Positions 13,119 to 24,481 of a DNA stretch of 64,000 nt are shown here, piece after piece. The notes beneath the pieces were generated by a model. The model did not search any database. It saw only the letters and a program-made list of their open reading frames with translations, and was not told the origin of the DNA. Within the stretch, counting starts at the first letter, position 1. Each line of letters begins with the position of its first letter. Source of the stretch: Zeugodacus cucurbitae (taxonomy: Eukaryota > Arthropoda > Insecta > Diptera > Tephritidae). The stretch spans positions 20,216,001 to 20,280,000 of the forward strand of contig NC_071670.1 in the NCBI RefSeq assembly GCF_028554725.1. The letters are read 5' to 3'. The position numbers were made by a program, and so were the translations under genes.

Positions 13119-13457
13119 CCCTTTCATGCCCGATTAAAGTGGGAGAAGTTAAAATTTTTTTGACAGATATACATATATTGGTCTCAACTGAAAAATGAAG
13201 TGATAAAACCAAACCCCTTTGTATACTGGTTCAGGATGTTGCTTATAGGCACAAATTAAATTATTATAAATAAACTAAACACTTTTTTCATGTCTATTTT
13301 TTTAATTAACTCTTTTATCTTTATTTATTTATATAGTTCACTTTGTTTTAAAATAAAACAATTATTTTTATGTTTTCGAACACTTTTTATATAACCACTT
13401 TAGTATAACACTTTTCTCGAAACCGAGATTGCCTAGGCAACATTGGACATGAAAGGG
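13119..13457. mobile_element. piggyBac-like MITE with TTAA target duplication
   Basis: The ends are CCCTTTCATGCCC and its inverse GGACATGAAAGGG (one mismatch), flanked on both sides by TTAA (13115-13118 and 13458-13461). A CCC start and a TTAA duplication are diagnostic of the piggyBac superfamily. At 339 bp, with no transposase frame, it is non-autonomous. Confidence 0.85.
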
Positions 13458-13461
13458 TTAA

Positions 13462-14064
13462 AGATTCCAAACACAAATAGTTGCAATAATACTTACGACT
13501 TGAAATTGAATTGCACTTGTTTGTTAGTTCAAGCAGCAAATTATCTTAAACAACTTTAGACAGTCTGCTATCTAATCTACAGTTTAATTGTTTTATGCAA
13601 AAATGCTGAAGTTCAAGAACAATGCGATAAACTTGTGATTAATCGCATGACCAAGTGAGGGAAAAAAGAGATTTACAGTGGCACATTATGTTTGTTATAC
13701 AATTATTTAATTTAAAAGCATTTTAAAAATCATACAAGAATAAAAAGTAAAAACAAAGTGAACATTTGTCAAAAAAAACCGAAAAAAAATTAAAAATTAT
13801 GCAAAAATTAAAAAAAGTTAACATTTATAGAAAAGGCCAACAAGTTTCGTTTTTTTTAATATTTCTATTTAAACTTTTCCAATTTAATAAATTTGATTTT
13901 TTTATTTTTGCTATATTTCCCATTTACTATATTTCATTTACTGATTATTAGAAATATCAGATATTCGGTGCAGTTGCTTACCGTTACAAAAATATCATTT
14001 AAATGTTACTTAAATGTACTTGATAATTCTCATATGATGGTTTATCATAGCTTACATAGATATA
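13462..14064. other. Non-coding, very AT-rich stretch
   Basis: It is mostly A- and T-runs (13690-13960). The lysine- and phenylalanine-rich frames here follow from base composition. Nothing supports a gene. Confidence 0.5.
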
Positions 14065-14274
14065 CAGTCATGTGAAAAATAATAGGGACACTTGCTTGAA
14101 AATAGATAAAAAATAAAATTAAAAAATTATCAAAAATGTAACATGCAATTGCAATTGCATAAAGAACCGTTATCAAAGAAAAAATGTTGATCTTTTTATG
14201 AAGTAAGATCGTTTTTGAGTGTGCGAAATAATAGGGACATTTGTCATGTGTCCCTATTATTTTTCACATGTCTG
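14065..14274. mobile_element. 210-bp TA-flanked MITE (Tc1/mariner type)
   Basis: The ends are CAGTCATGTGAAAAATAATA and the inverse with one mismatch (CAGACATG...), each directly next to TA. The motif AATAATAGGGACA occurs at both ends and a third time internally (about 14227-14239), like an inner transposase site. There is no coding capacity. Confidence 0.85.
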
Positions 14275-15052
14275 TATGTATGTAACATACATACTTATCT
14301 AGGTTATATAAATATTAGAGATACGTGATTCAGAATTATTGTTTTTTCCCCTATTGTTCATAACAATTACTTATTTGCCACTCTATATAATGGCACTCTT
14401 CCTGCTAGTTACATATTACTCTTATCAAACATGCTCTTATCGCACGCTGACTCGTTTATTGGCATTCTATTTATTTTGCGTCGCAAAAAACGGATTATAT
14501 ACCAAATACCTCACGCATTTAATCATATGTGCCCATGTTATATATTTAGGGTAGTATGTGTGTGTACCTGTTGATTGTATCGAAGCACTGATAAATAGCC
14601 ACAAAATAATCTCACAATGGAAAGCCTGTTTCTGCTTTATAGGAAATTTGTATGCACTGACGTGGCGCGTTCAATAGCTTAACTGATTAAATGTTCGTCA
14701 GAAAGCAATTAGTTGGTTTCGTTTTTTATTTTGCAACTTATTTATTTTTTATACTACTTGGTATAAACATTGTTGTAATATAGTTTTCAATAAGGTAGTT
14801 GGTTACACATTTTAATGCTTGGAACTCATTACCCACTTTTCACTTTTCCACTTCCGCACACGCTCTAACCTCAATACTAAGGCTTTTTTGAACGCCTTGT
14901 TTCTTCCATTCATTGTGTAGTATATTTTATTGAGGTTAATTACATGTAGTTATGTATAGCTTTGCTATACTGCACTGTAGCAGTATAGCTTTGCTATACT
15001 GTGTGTTTGTTATTTTATAATTTTGATGCTTGTTATTTATAAACCACTTTTA
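14275..15052. other. Non-coding DNA with a small duplicated hairpin
   Basis: The palindromic phrase TATAGCTTTGCTATA occurs twice in tandem (about 14956-15000), separated by CTGCACTGTAGCAG, which is itself partly palindromic. The remainder is AT-rich with no gene signal. Confidence 0.5.
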
Positions 15053-15505
15053 AGAGACATATCTATGGCTCTAACTTTTCAAGGCCCCAGATATCGGATA
15101 TTTTTTGACGAAAATAACAGTAAATCTCACAGATATTTCAATTTCATAGGGAATCTTTTTCTTCTAATAATGTGTCTCTGTGCCAAAAATGGATGAAATC
15201 GGGTCATAAATTCCCCTAACGCCCATATACCTAATATAAGGGTTTTCAAACAACCGGTGGGCTTTATACCGTATATATGAGTAAAAATGTGAGATATCTT
15301 AGCAAAATTAAGTGAGAGTATAGTCCTCATAAGGTTTAGGAATTACCTCAGCCCTCATATACAACATTTAATGATTTTCGTTATTCTAGTAGGTTTTATC
15401 TCGAATATATGGGTCAAATTGTGTGTTATCTTAATAAAATTAAATAACTAAATTGCGAGAATATAAAATGTTCAATTATACCCGAACGTAGCCCTTCATT
15501 TCTTG
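15053..15505 (+). mobile_element. Dispersed repeat, family U, copy C1 (3' part only)
   Basis: It matches the 3' half of the family and ends with ATTGCGAGAATATA plus the conserved tail CCCTTCATTTCTTG. The 5' half is missing. A minus-strand partial copy lies 420 bp downstream, so the two form a tail-to-tail inverted pair. Confidence 0.7.
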
Positions 15506-15927
15506 TTTCATAATATTTTCTTGCCTTTGATGAAATCTTACGAGCGTGTCGGAATTAATATGCAAATAGTGAATGTAGTAATAAATTAAATAATTTTTTG
15601 TAGGAAAGACCAATTTAAATTTTAAATACTGAGCTGCTATGCAAATATTTCATGTTTTCTTTATATATAAAAATTAATTGAAATTATTCAAAGCACTTTT
15701 TGTGTACATTCTTTAACAATTAACAGTTGTTTTTTAATAATCCTATATGGATATACATATGTATATATATATATTTACGTAGTTCATTAATGTAAACGTT
15801 TCTGACTAAGTTTTCTTGTTTGCAATTGAAAACTACTTTTTTCCTTTCTTAGCATCTAATGATTCAACTGGAGTACTGTGTTCAAAAGAAGCAATCTAAA
15901 TTTTATCACACTTGATGAAATCAATAT
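15506..15927. other. Spacer between two oppositely oriented repeat fragments
   Basis: AT-rich and non-coding, with a short TATATG run at about 15745-15772. I see nothing else in it. Confidence 0.4.
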
Positions 15928-16784
15928 CAGGGTCCTTGAAAAGTTATAGTCCGATTTCGGTAATTTTTCACAAGTAGTGCCACAGATCATATGTGTAAAA
16001 ATTTTTTTCCACTATCTTCATTGTATATATAATATTATCAAGTTAAGGAATGAGATGGAATTCAAAATTGAGTTATATGGGAAGTAGTCGTGGTTGTGAG
16101 CCGATTTTGCCCATCAGGGAATATTATGTACCGAATTTCATTGAAATTGGTCGCGTAGAGATATGGTTTGACCCATAAGTGTGCGACGCCACGCCCATTT
16201 TCAGTTAAAAAAAATCTGAGTTCTACTCGTACTTCTTTCTGCCATTTCTTCTATAAAATTTATCATTTCTGATGTTTTCCGTTAGTGAGTTAGCGCACTT
16301 TTAGTAATTTTCAACCTAACCTTTGTACGGGATGTGGGCGATTTTAACTATTTTCATGGTGTGTGGTGGGGTACTCAAGGGAACCGACTACAGAATGTTT
16401 GGTTTTTATAGCTGTATTGGTTTGCGAGATATACCCAAATATGTCCCTCCCTAATGTGATCCTCTGTACCAAATTTTACTTTCATAACTTTATTTATGGC
16501 TTGTTATGACACTTTATAGGTTTTCGGTTTTCGCCATTTTGTTAGCGTGGCATTGACCGATTTCGCCCATTTTCAATACCAACCACCTCAGGGTGACAAA
16601 GAATATATGTATGTACCAAGTTTCATTAATATATCTCAATTTTTACTCAAGTTATCGTTTGCACGGACAGATCATTTATATATATTTAAGCCCATATCTA
16701 ACTCTTTTATTTCTGGGTGATACAAACAACCGTTATGTGAACAAAACTAGTATACTATCTTTAGCAACTTTGTTTCGAGAATAT
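15928..16784 (-). mobile_element. Dispersed repeat, family U, copy C2 (5' part, reversed)
   Basis: Reads as the reverse complement of the family. The end near 16760-16784 (AGCAACTTTGTTTCGAGAATATA) is the inverse of the family's 5' terminus, and the interior shares long phrases with the 40265-41038 copy. It is diverged, with many substitutions. Confidence 0.7.
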
Positions 16785-18011
16785 AAAAACCACACAAGAG
16801 TAAATAAATATTTTGAAATATTTTGCCTCATATTTTAGCAGTTTTTCTTAACTCAATATGAATATGTAACTAACGACACCAACAAAATAACCAAATACAG
16901 CAAAGGTTTCCTTATTAAATTCACATATCAACTTTAAATGCTCGTTTCGTACCTCAGGTCTGATTAACGGTGCTACTCAGAGTCCATTTGTAAACTCTTA
17001 CAAGCATTATATGGTGCTCTTACGAGCATTATGCAAGTATAGCGGTTTAATGTTTTTTTCGTTTTATTTTAATTTTTGCCATCAAATAAATCTGTATTCT
17101 CATGAATTCTTTATATTTGTATCTACTTTTGCTGTTGTGTCTCATTAAAATGAAAATTATCTTTTGAAAAGATCGTCAAATTGCAGAAGTAAGCATACTT
17201 AATACACAAATATATACATACATATATATTTATATATATGTATACGGTCCCAGCTGCTTTAAGTACATGTCTGTGGTTATTCTTAAGTACGAGCGCACAG
17301 GTACATACATACGTAGCTACAGCCAACAAAAAAGGCTTTAAGAGCAGAAAATCATGTGATTAAGTTTAATTACAAATCGGCTTACGTGAACGACACAAGT
17401 TTGACAAGATATCAACGAGGGACTAAAGCAGAGACAAAATTGTCACACACCAGCTCGATTCGTAATACCCCTACATATAACTCTTACTACGTATATATAT
17501 CCATATGTAGCTATAATACGTGTATTCTGCTTGACCCGTACTCGGTAGTGTCTTGTTACATTTTAACTTTTCTCAACATTGTTGTGCGCGTTTTTTGCTC
17601 CGCTGTTTATTATTATTTGGTTTTTTCCTCTCGTTAATAACCTACGTCTGCTCTGTATTTCTCGAGCTTCGTACACAACAACTTAAGCTGATTAAATGTA
17701 GAAGGAAAAAACCAAGTCATTGAAATTAAATACAAATGAAAATGTAAGAAATACAATTTAACCGATAAAGCAGCAATCAAACCGGGTTCAGAATATTTTA
17801 TCTTATTTTTACTGCTATTGTGTGCTTTTTATTTCTATGAATTCTCTTATACTTACATATACAAGCTATCGCTAAGGTATTATTTTCCCTCAAAATGCCA
17901 CCAATTTCCCTAGTTTCTACGCCCAACTCCTACCAAAGTCCATAGCTAAGAGTCACAGACGTCGTAGGCATATCGCGCCACGCTGTAAGCAGATAGAGAG
18001 GATTGTATGTA
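16785..18011. other. Non-coding DNA
   Basis: Contains microsatellite sequence (about 17210-17245) and unique AT-rich DNA. The frame at 17356-17637 has no start context, domain or splice support that I can see. Confidence 0.5.
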
Positions 18012-19057
18012 CAGTAGCGGACACTCTATTAATGTGCGATTTCTTGATTTTCTTTAAAAACAAAGAGTTATATCATAACATTTTTTATGCAACTAGATTT
18101 ATATACATAAGTATTTCCAACATAAATAAAATTTTCAGTTAAAAAGAAATATTTTCAATTTCGATTAGAAGTCAAAATAAAATATATCCGATATTTGAAT
18201 TTCAAATATGGTATTTATTAAAAATATTCTTAAAACTGAACGCGATACAATAGAAACTCGATTTTTTTTTTTTTGAAAATACTAATAATGATAGAGGTAC
18301 CAAAATGTCTTCATTTAATATTTCGATTTGGCTCGATGGCATGGTGCAGAATCATCCTGAAAATTACGTTGTGCATGAAGGAAAAATGCTCTTCAATTGA
18401 AGGGGCCATGTTCTGTTGGTATTTAATTGAGTTAACATTTTCATCAATTAAGGTCAACTTTCTAGCGCAATGATAAGAAAAACACTCCCAGATTATTAGG
18501 GTCCTCCCTGCCTAACGGTACTTTTGACACATGCATTATAGAAACGTTTACCAACTGCGAACGTGCGACATATCGCATGAACCGAAGTGGTTAATTTTGG
18601 ATTTATCTGAAAATATGACTTTTCTCCAATACTCCTTGGTCCAAATTTTATGCAATTTAGCCACTGGAGGCGTTTTTGTCGCATTTTTATCGAAAAATGT
18701 TGTTTTTTTGGATGGTCAACGGGCAGTTAGTTAATCCGTGTTCTGATTTCGGTTCCATTCAGTTTTTTCCGAATTCGAATCCGCTTAATATGTGAGTCAT
18801 CCTTGACTCTAGCCCTCTTTGGGCGTCCGGAGCCAGCTTTGTTTTTTATAGTCCCAGTCTTTTGCCCATTTTTACACTTTCCATTTTATTTGCAATGACG
18901 TGTAAACTGAGGAAAATAAATAAAAGCGTTTTCTTGTATCTGAATAATGTACTTAGTATAATAAATACTTTCTTGTAGATGAGAGTTTGATTTGTTAATA
19001 CTACATCGATTCAAAGTCACTACAAGTAAGTGTCCCGTTTTTGTTTGCCCGCTACTG
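18012..19057 (-). mobile_element. Decayed Tc1-like transposon, about 1.05 kb
   Basis: The left end begins CAGTAGCGGACACT after a TA, and the right end is the inverse (...GCCCGCTACTG at 19045-19057). The interior on the minus strand retains pieces of a Tc1 transposase: a GRPKRARVK-like segment near 18800-18840 and a DD-core remnant near 18496-18684. Frameshifts and deletions have destroyed the gene, and about a third of the normal length is missing. Confidence 0.8.
18496..18684 (-). pseudogene. Remnant of Tc1-like transposase catalytic region
   Basis: The 62-residue frame can be aligned by eye with the Tc1 stretch running from the first catalytic Asp towards the VKHGGG motif (seen here as VRQGGP). 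It lies inside the terminal inverted repeats at 18012 and 19057. No catalytic triad survives, so it is non-functional. Confidence 0.6.
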
Positions 19058-20404
19058 TTTGTAGAACTGGCGATCGTAAACGTGGTTTGACGGCTGTGAC
19101 CTGATGTTAGTTAATCATAGTCGTCCGCCATTGCCGACTTTGTCGCGAACGACATCATCTACAACATTCAAGTGAAACGTACATACAAACATATATATAT
19201 ACATATGTATATATATACATATACATATATATATATACATATTACCCCATAAATACAAAGAGGTTGCACTTGTTTTCTGGTTTAACACGTTCTTTATGTT
19301 GTTATCGTCATACGCGTGTTTGTATGGGCTGTTAAGTTCGACGTTGTCACTGTCTTGTTGTCGTTGCTGATGTGGTTAATGTCGCTGACAGTCGTATGTA
19401 GAACTTGGCATCACATAACACTACGGTCGTTCCACATGTTGTCTCCATGCATAGGTGTAGCCAAATATGTGATTCATGCAGTCTGCAGGGGATTTGTGGG
19501 CATTTTTGTGCGTGTGTCGATGCTTCGCTTGCACGATAGTCTGCCAATGCCGTTTGTTGCGTGGCTTGGCTTGTTATCGTTACATTACTTACCACGTGAA
19601 TGCATGACGTTGACGACATCTGACTGTAGTTCGTGGTTTTGGCGCAGCTAGATATGTTGTTGGTGTGGCCACACTTGTCTAACTAGTTTTGTTGTTGTTT
19701 TTGTTGGCAACATTGCATATACATTAATTGCAGTACCTCACTGGTATTTAGCTGTTTCCATTTCTCATACCTTGCAAGCCATCGCGACAGTACGAGTACA
19801 AACATATATTTATGTACCAACTCCATGTGTATGTATGTATGTGTTTGCATTTATGAGTTCCTATCAATATACATATACATATATATATATACATATGTAT
19901 GTCTAGTGTTTTCTCTGTCTTTGCGGGTGTCAAGTGGTCAGGAGACAAGCGTTTTCCTTTGCTGGTATTGTTACCAGAAAAATACTACATTGTGTACAAT
20001 ACCAAGTGCTGGTATTTGGTGACATACATCTGGTATTCGTACGTAGAATAGTATTGTTACTACATGTGTGTCTCGGGTATAAGAGTATTATTAAGAATTT
20101 TTTATATTTTTTTACCCAAAAAAAGTATTTTATGAACGAGAAATATTTAAGGGTGAATTTCAGAAAAATCATATTTTAAAATTATAGTTTCGAGATAATC
20201 GAAATTAAATTCACGCACACTTTACAATACGCACTCTGGTCCGCTCCATTATATTAGCTACAACTTCGTAAATTTTCGAGATTTTCTTTTTATCGAACTA
20301 AACCACTGTATTTTCTGTTTATCGAAAAAAATAGATTTTTTTTTTAATTTTACATGGATTGTTCCCTTCAAGTTTTATTTTTTTAAATAAATTCAAAATC
20401 AACA
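19058..20404. other. Non-coding DNA of more mixed composition
   Basis: From 19060 to 19790 the base composition is closer to unique DNA. Overlapping frames on both strands (19316-19651 +, 19347-19619 -) have no recognisable domain and no splice sites I trust. A microsatellite block sits at 19180-19243 and another at about 19865-19900. Confidence 0.4.
19180..19243. repeat. ATAT/ACATATGTAT microsatellite
   Basis: Alternating AT and ACATATGTAT units, self-complementary over most of its length. Similar blocks recur throughout the window. Confidence 0.8.
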
Positions 20405-20742
20405 AAAAACTTCGAGTTATAGAATTTTCATTATAACATATAAATTTTCAAAAAGCTGTAAAATATAAATATCTTGACTGTATCCCATGCCTTTGTTACA
20501 TGATTTATGAAATCCATTAGAGTAATATCATTTTTGTTCTTCTCCATACGATATAGAGGGACACTTTTAAAATTGTGCATCGATAGTAAAAATTTAAATT
20601 TTGTATTATGCCCTGGTCGTAAAGTTCGATTTCTGGAAGGAAATTTATATGAAACTTGGCTTCTAAACGCTATTGCCAATTCAATTGTTCGAGTTATAGA
20701 TATCTTCGAGTTATAGAAGTTCGAGTTATGGAAGTTCCACTA
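20405..20742 (+). mobile_element. Pogo-like MITE, family P, copy 1 (5'-degraded)
   Basis: The right portion matches the family, with phrases such as CTTCGAGTTATAGAAGTTCG and the terminal GAGTTATGGAAGTTCCACT. The left end is not recognisable. The frame inside it (20507-20716) is shared with other copies only because the DNA is repeated. Confidence 0.65.
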
Positions 20743-21811
20743 TATTTGATTGGACGTTTTTTATTGCCGAGAATAAGACTTAAATAGAAATCTATAAAAA
20801 AATAACATTTGCGCCGCGTTAGAATAATATAATATATTTTTTATTTTAGAAGCTAAGGATAAAGCAAAACTTTCACACGAAAAGTGATTATAAATTTTAA
20901 AGAATTATTGTGGTAATGTAGCATAATATATTGCTGCTAATAACAAGAAACCACACCCTTTCTGGTGAGATTTCAAAGTTAGAAATCTTTAAAACACCAC
21001 CAAGTTTAGTGAAAAACAATAAGATAGGAACTGAAGAAGCAAATCACATTTTATATAATTTTATTAATCTATAAATGTTCCTTTTAAACTACAACGTACG
21101 AATAAACTTTTTCCTGCGACACGCACCAGAAGTAAAGCACTTCGCTTTAGCAGCTGTTTAGTATTAATCATTTTGCTAATATTAAAAATAAGAGAATTTT
21201 TTTTATATACCAATATAAAGTCTGACATCATAAAATGAATTGAAAAGTTGCGTTTGACATACAAAAACACGCTGCGCATATATATTCTTATCTAAACAAT
21301 CACACTTTTTTTCTATTTCTAACTAAATTTATGAAGATTATTTGCCGAGTGATGAATTGGCGCATAGTAATTAATCATATATATTGATGATATGGTGTGC
21401 CCATTGTTATCGAGCAACGATATTTTATGCGATAAACATATGGTGAAAAAATGCATTTTATTTTGTTATAAAAAGGGTGCGGGGAGAGGTGTGAGCTTTT
21501 GTTTGTTTAATAGATTTGTATAGCAAAAATAGAATTAAATAAACTGGAATTTAAAACTGAATATACAATAATATTATATTTTTATTGTTCGTTTTGTCAA
21601 TAATTTGTGCTTAGAGCCATTTTTAACCTTGTGAATGGTCTAAAATGTCAAAACGAAACTTGCTATCACGAAGTTAGCGAGCAGAGAAAAGACGAAATAA
21701 CGAATGAAAAGCTCATATGGGTTTTCATATGGTTCTGACGTACTGCTGCAATCTTTTGTGCTTATTTATAAATTAATTTAATATTATTTGTAATATTTTT
21801 ATTCTAATATA
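20743..21811. other. Non-coding AT-rich DNA
   Basis: No complete element or gene seen. The frame at 21064-21279 (minus) has no recognisable domain. Confidence 0.5.
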
Positions 21812-22345
21812 CAGTGGAACTTCTCTAACTCGGATCAGTAGAATCCACAAAAGACTTGGAGTTAGAGAGACTTTGAGTTATAGAATTTTAATTAAAACAT
21901 ATAAATTTTCAAAAATCTGTAAATTATAGATTTATACACAATTTTAATTATTTACTTCGCAAAAAGTTTTGTTTAAATTCATTAAAACATGTATTCTGTA
22001 ATTTTGTTTGTTGCACTTTGCTATTGTTTGGCTCTTGACGTCTGTATCTCATGCCTTTTTTACACGATTTATGAAATCTCTAAGTGTAATATCATATTTT
22101 TGTTCGCCTCCATACGAATATAGGGACTCCTTTAAAATTGTTTCTTGATAGTAAAATTTTAAATTTTGTATTATGTCCTGGTGGAAAAGTTCGACTTAAG
22201 GAACGAAATTTGTACGACTTATAGAAATTCGAGTTAAGGAAGGAAATCTGTATGAAATTTGATTACTAAACGCTATTGCTAATTCAAAAGTTCAAGTTGT
22301 GACGATCTTCAACTTATAGAAGTTCGAGTTATGGAAGTTCCACTG
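21812..22345 (+). mobile_element. Pogo-like MITE, family P, copy 2 (complete)
   Basis: TA-flanked, starting CAGTGGAACTTCTCTAACTC and ending GAGTTATGGAAGTTCCACTG. Subterminal repeats of GAGTTATAGAA / GAGTTATGGAAG occur near the right end. At 534 bp it is the longest copy in the window. The TIR form (CAGTGGAAC...) and TA duplication fit the pogo/Tigger branch of Tc1/mariner elements. Confidence 0.85.
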
Positions 22346-23353
22346 TACTTATTTATTCACTTACTCAATCACACATCTGCAAATTTTAAGAACCGAAAAA
22401 AAATTAGTAATGAATTTCTAATGACAATACCTTTCAGATTGGACTCCAATATGCTGAAAAACTCTTACGTTCAGTAGCAATTAGTGTTTTCACTTGCCGT
22501 TCAGCTCAGTACAAGTGTTCGTGCATTTGTATTTGCCAACTCATTCACGGTTTATACAACATTTAGCTAAATTCATATTTATTTCATGCGTTATATATTG
22601 CATACACACTGATTCAGCAGTATGAAATTATTTTTCACTGCATGTGTCCCACACAAAACACCGGTTAGAACACCAGCCAATGCATTCAACTTACTGCTTC
22701 TCTTCCGTGTTTCGCTTGGTCTCCACCACTATGGTGCCACCCTCTACAGTCTTTATGTTTCATATGTTTTTTATGGCAAAAACTATTTTGTACCAATATT
22801 TTTCTCTTTGCTGCCTTTTCACATATCTACACCACGCACGCATACCTTGTGTGTTCCACTTACATATATGTATGCTTTCAAATGTGCAACGGATGCTGGT
22901 TGCGATGTGGTTCATAGAAGTGCTTCTATGGCGCAATGTTGAACATTTATAGGCTTGCACATGCCACACGATGCCTTCAACTATGTGTTAAATTCTTAAC
23001 ACCAAGTAATTTTAATTCACTGTTTTATACTTCGGAATTGTTTCATATGAATTATACTTCAGGTAATGGTTGGTATTTGCTCCGTTTGCACTGTTTACTC
23101 CACCATATATTTTTATCTTTTTTGATTCCATGAATATTAGATTGAAGATTTCTCATTTATGCGCTTTCTGAGCTTCTATTAGAGATACTGATAAAATCAA
23201 CATATTTTAGCTATATATTAATACAATAAAATGGAAGGATAAATCTATAAAACAATAAAGAGTTGAAATAAAGTATTATATTACTGTTTAATAAAAGACC
23301 CACATTTTGCCAATTTTATAACAGATACAAATATATATATATATTTAGTAGGT
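22346..23353. other. Unique-looking non-coding DNA
   Basis: Frames at 22622-22952 overlap in two phases and show no domain. A TATATATA run lies at 23330-23345, just before the 3' end of a LINE. Confidence 0.4.
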
Positions 23354-23410
23354 TGTTGTTGTTGTTGTTGTAACGGTTATCTATCTCTGACTGAAAAGAG
23401 AAGCTTAAGT

Positions 23411-24481
23411 CTAGTTGTCGTCGAAATCATCTAACGGGAGGCCCAGGAAACGTGCTGTTTCGACAGGGTTGGACCAAAGGGAGAGGGGTGTTAGATGAGT
23501 AGGGTTCATTGGGCATACAAAGAGGTGGTTAGAGTCATGCGGGGACTCGTTGCATGCGGGACATGTATTTTGAATGTCGGGGTTCAGTCTGGATAAGTAG
23601 GAGTTTAACCTGCTACAATATTCAGATCGAAGCTGCGCAAGGGTCACTCTGGTTTCACGTGGCAACTCGAGCTCTTCGTCTGCTATAGGTGGTGGTTTGG
23701 TTCCAAGGACGCCGTTCACCGGAAGGGAGTCGATGAAGGTGTTAATGGCTCCACTGTGAATGGCGTTTAGGGCGTGTCTAAAACTGTTTGCGTCCGCAGT
23801 TTGGTCGGTATAGGGGTTAAGTTCGTCGACGTATTGAAGGAGCGATCTCTTGATGCACCTGGGGGCGGTTCTGCTTCCAGCAAGTGAACTGCTTGGTAAG
23901 CAGTTCATTATGCTCCTTAATAGGCAGCATAATGGCCTCACTATTTAAGTGTGTCATTGGTGACATCAAGAGACATCCTGTTGCTGTGCGGAGTGCAGTG
24001 TTCTGGCACGCCTGTAGCTTCTTCTGCTGCGTGTCACTGCATCCAGGCGACCATACCGGTGCTGCGTAATTTACGACCGGCCGGCCGATAGCCTTGTAAG
24101 TGGCCAGCAACGTTTCTTTACTTTAGTGACTATCGCAGTCGTGTGTGGAGTGAAGGAGTGTAGACTGTCAAATGTAACTCCCAAAATTTTGGGGTTATTT
24201 ACTGTCGGAATTTGTAAGCCATCGACATGAATGTTAAGACTTAGTCTGTACTCCTTCGTCCAGTTGGTAAAAAGGGTCGCCGTGGATTTAGTGGGTGCGA
24301 GTGCCAGGCTCCTCGCAGAGAAGAAGCGAGAAAGTTCGGGGAGGTAGCTGTTCACTTTCGAACACATGTCATCGATGCCAGTGCCCGACGTCATTATCGT
24401 ACAATCATCTGCGTAGGAGGTAACGGAAATTCCCTCTGGTGGTTGAGGAAGTTTGGAGATATAGAAATTAAACGAGGACAC
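23411..24481 (-). pseudogene. LINE reverse transcriptase C-terminal part, frameshifted
   Basis: Three overlapping frames continue one protein. The first (24481-24071) has the polymerase core SYADDCTIMTS and a thumb region. The second (24110-23817) has the VNYAAPVWSP motif seen in Jockey-type RTs. The third (23941-23411) ends in a CPAC...H...C cluster of the CX2CX6HX4C type and DFDDN at the C-terminus. Frameshifts at about 24090 and 23900 make it a pseudogene. Confidence 0.85.

Noticed and set aside
19316..19651. Overlapping plus and minus frames suggesting a gene
   Set aside because: No domain, no splice sites, and both strands open equally; more likely chance in a less AT-rich stretch.
22622..22952. 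Two overlapping ~100-residue frames
   Set aside because: Overlap in different phases and show no domain; no poly(A) or splice context.
23050..23070. CTTCAG/GTAATG as a third ratchet site
   Set aside because: The donor half is poor (GTAATG) and the pyrimidine tract is short and interrupted.
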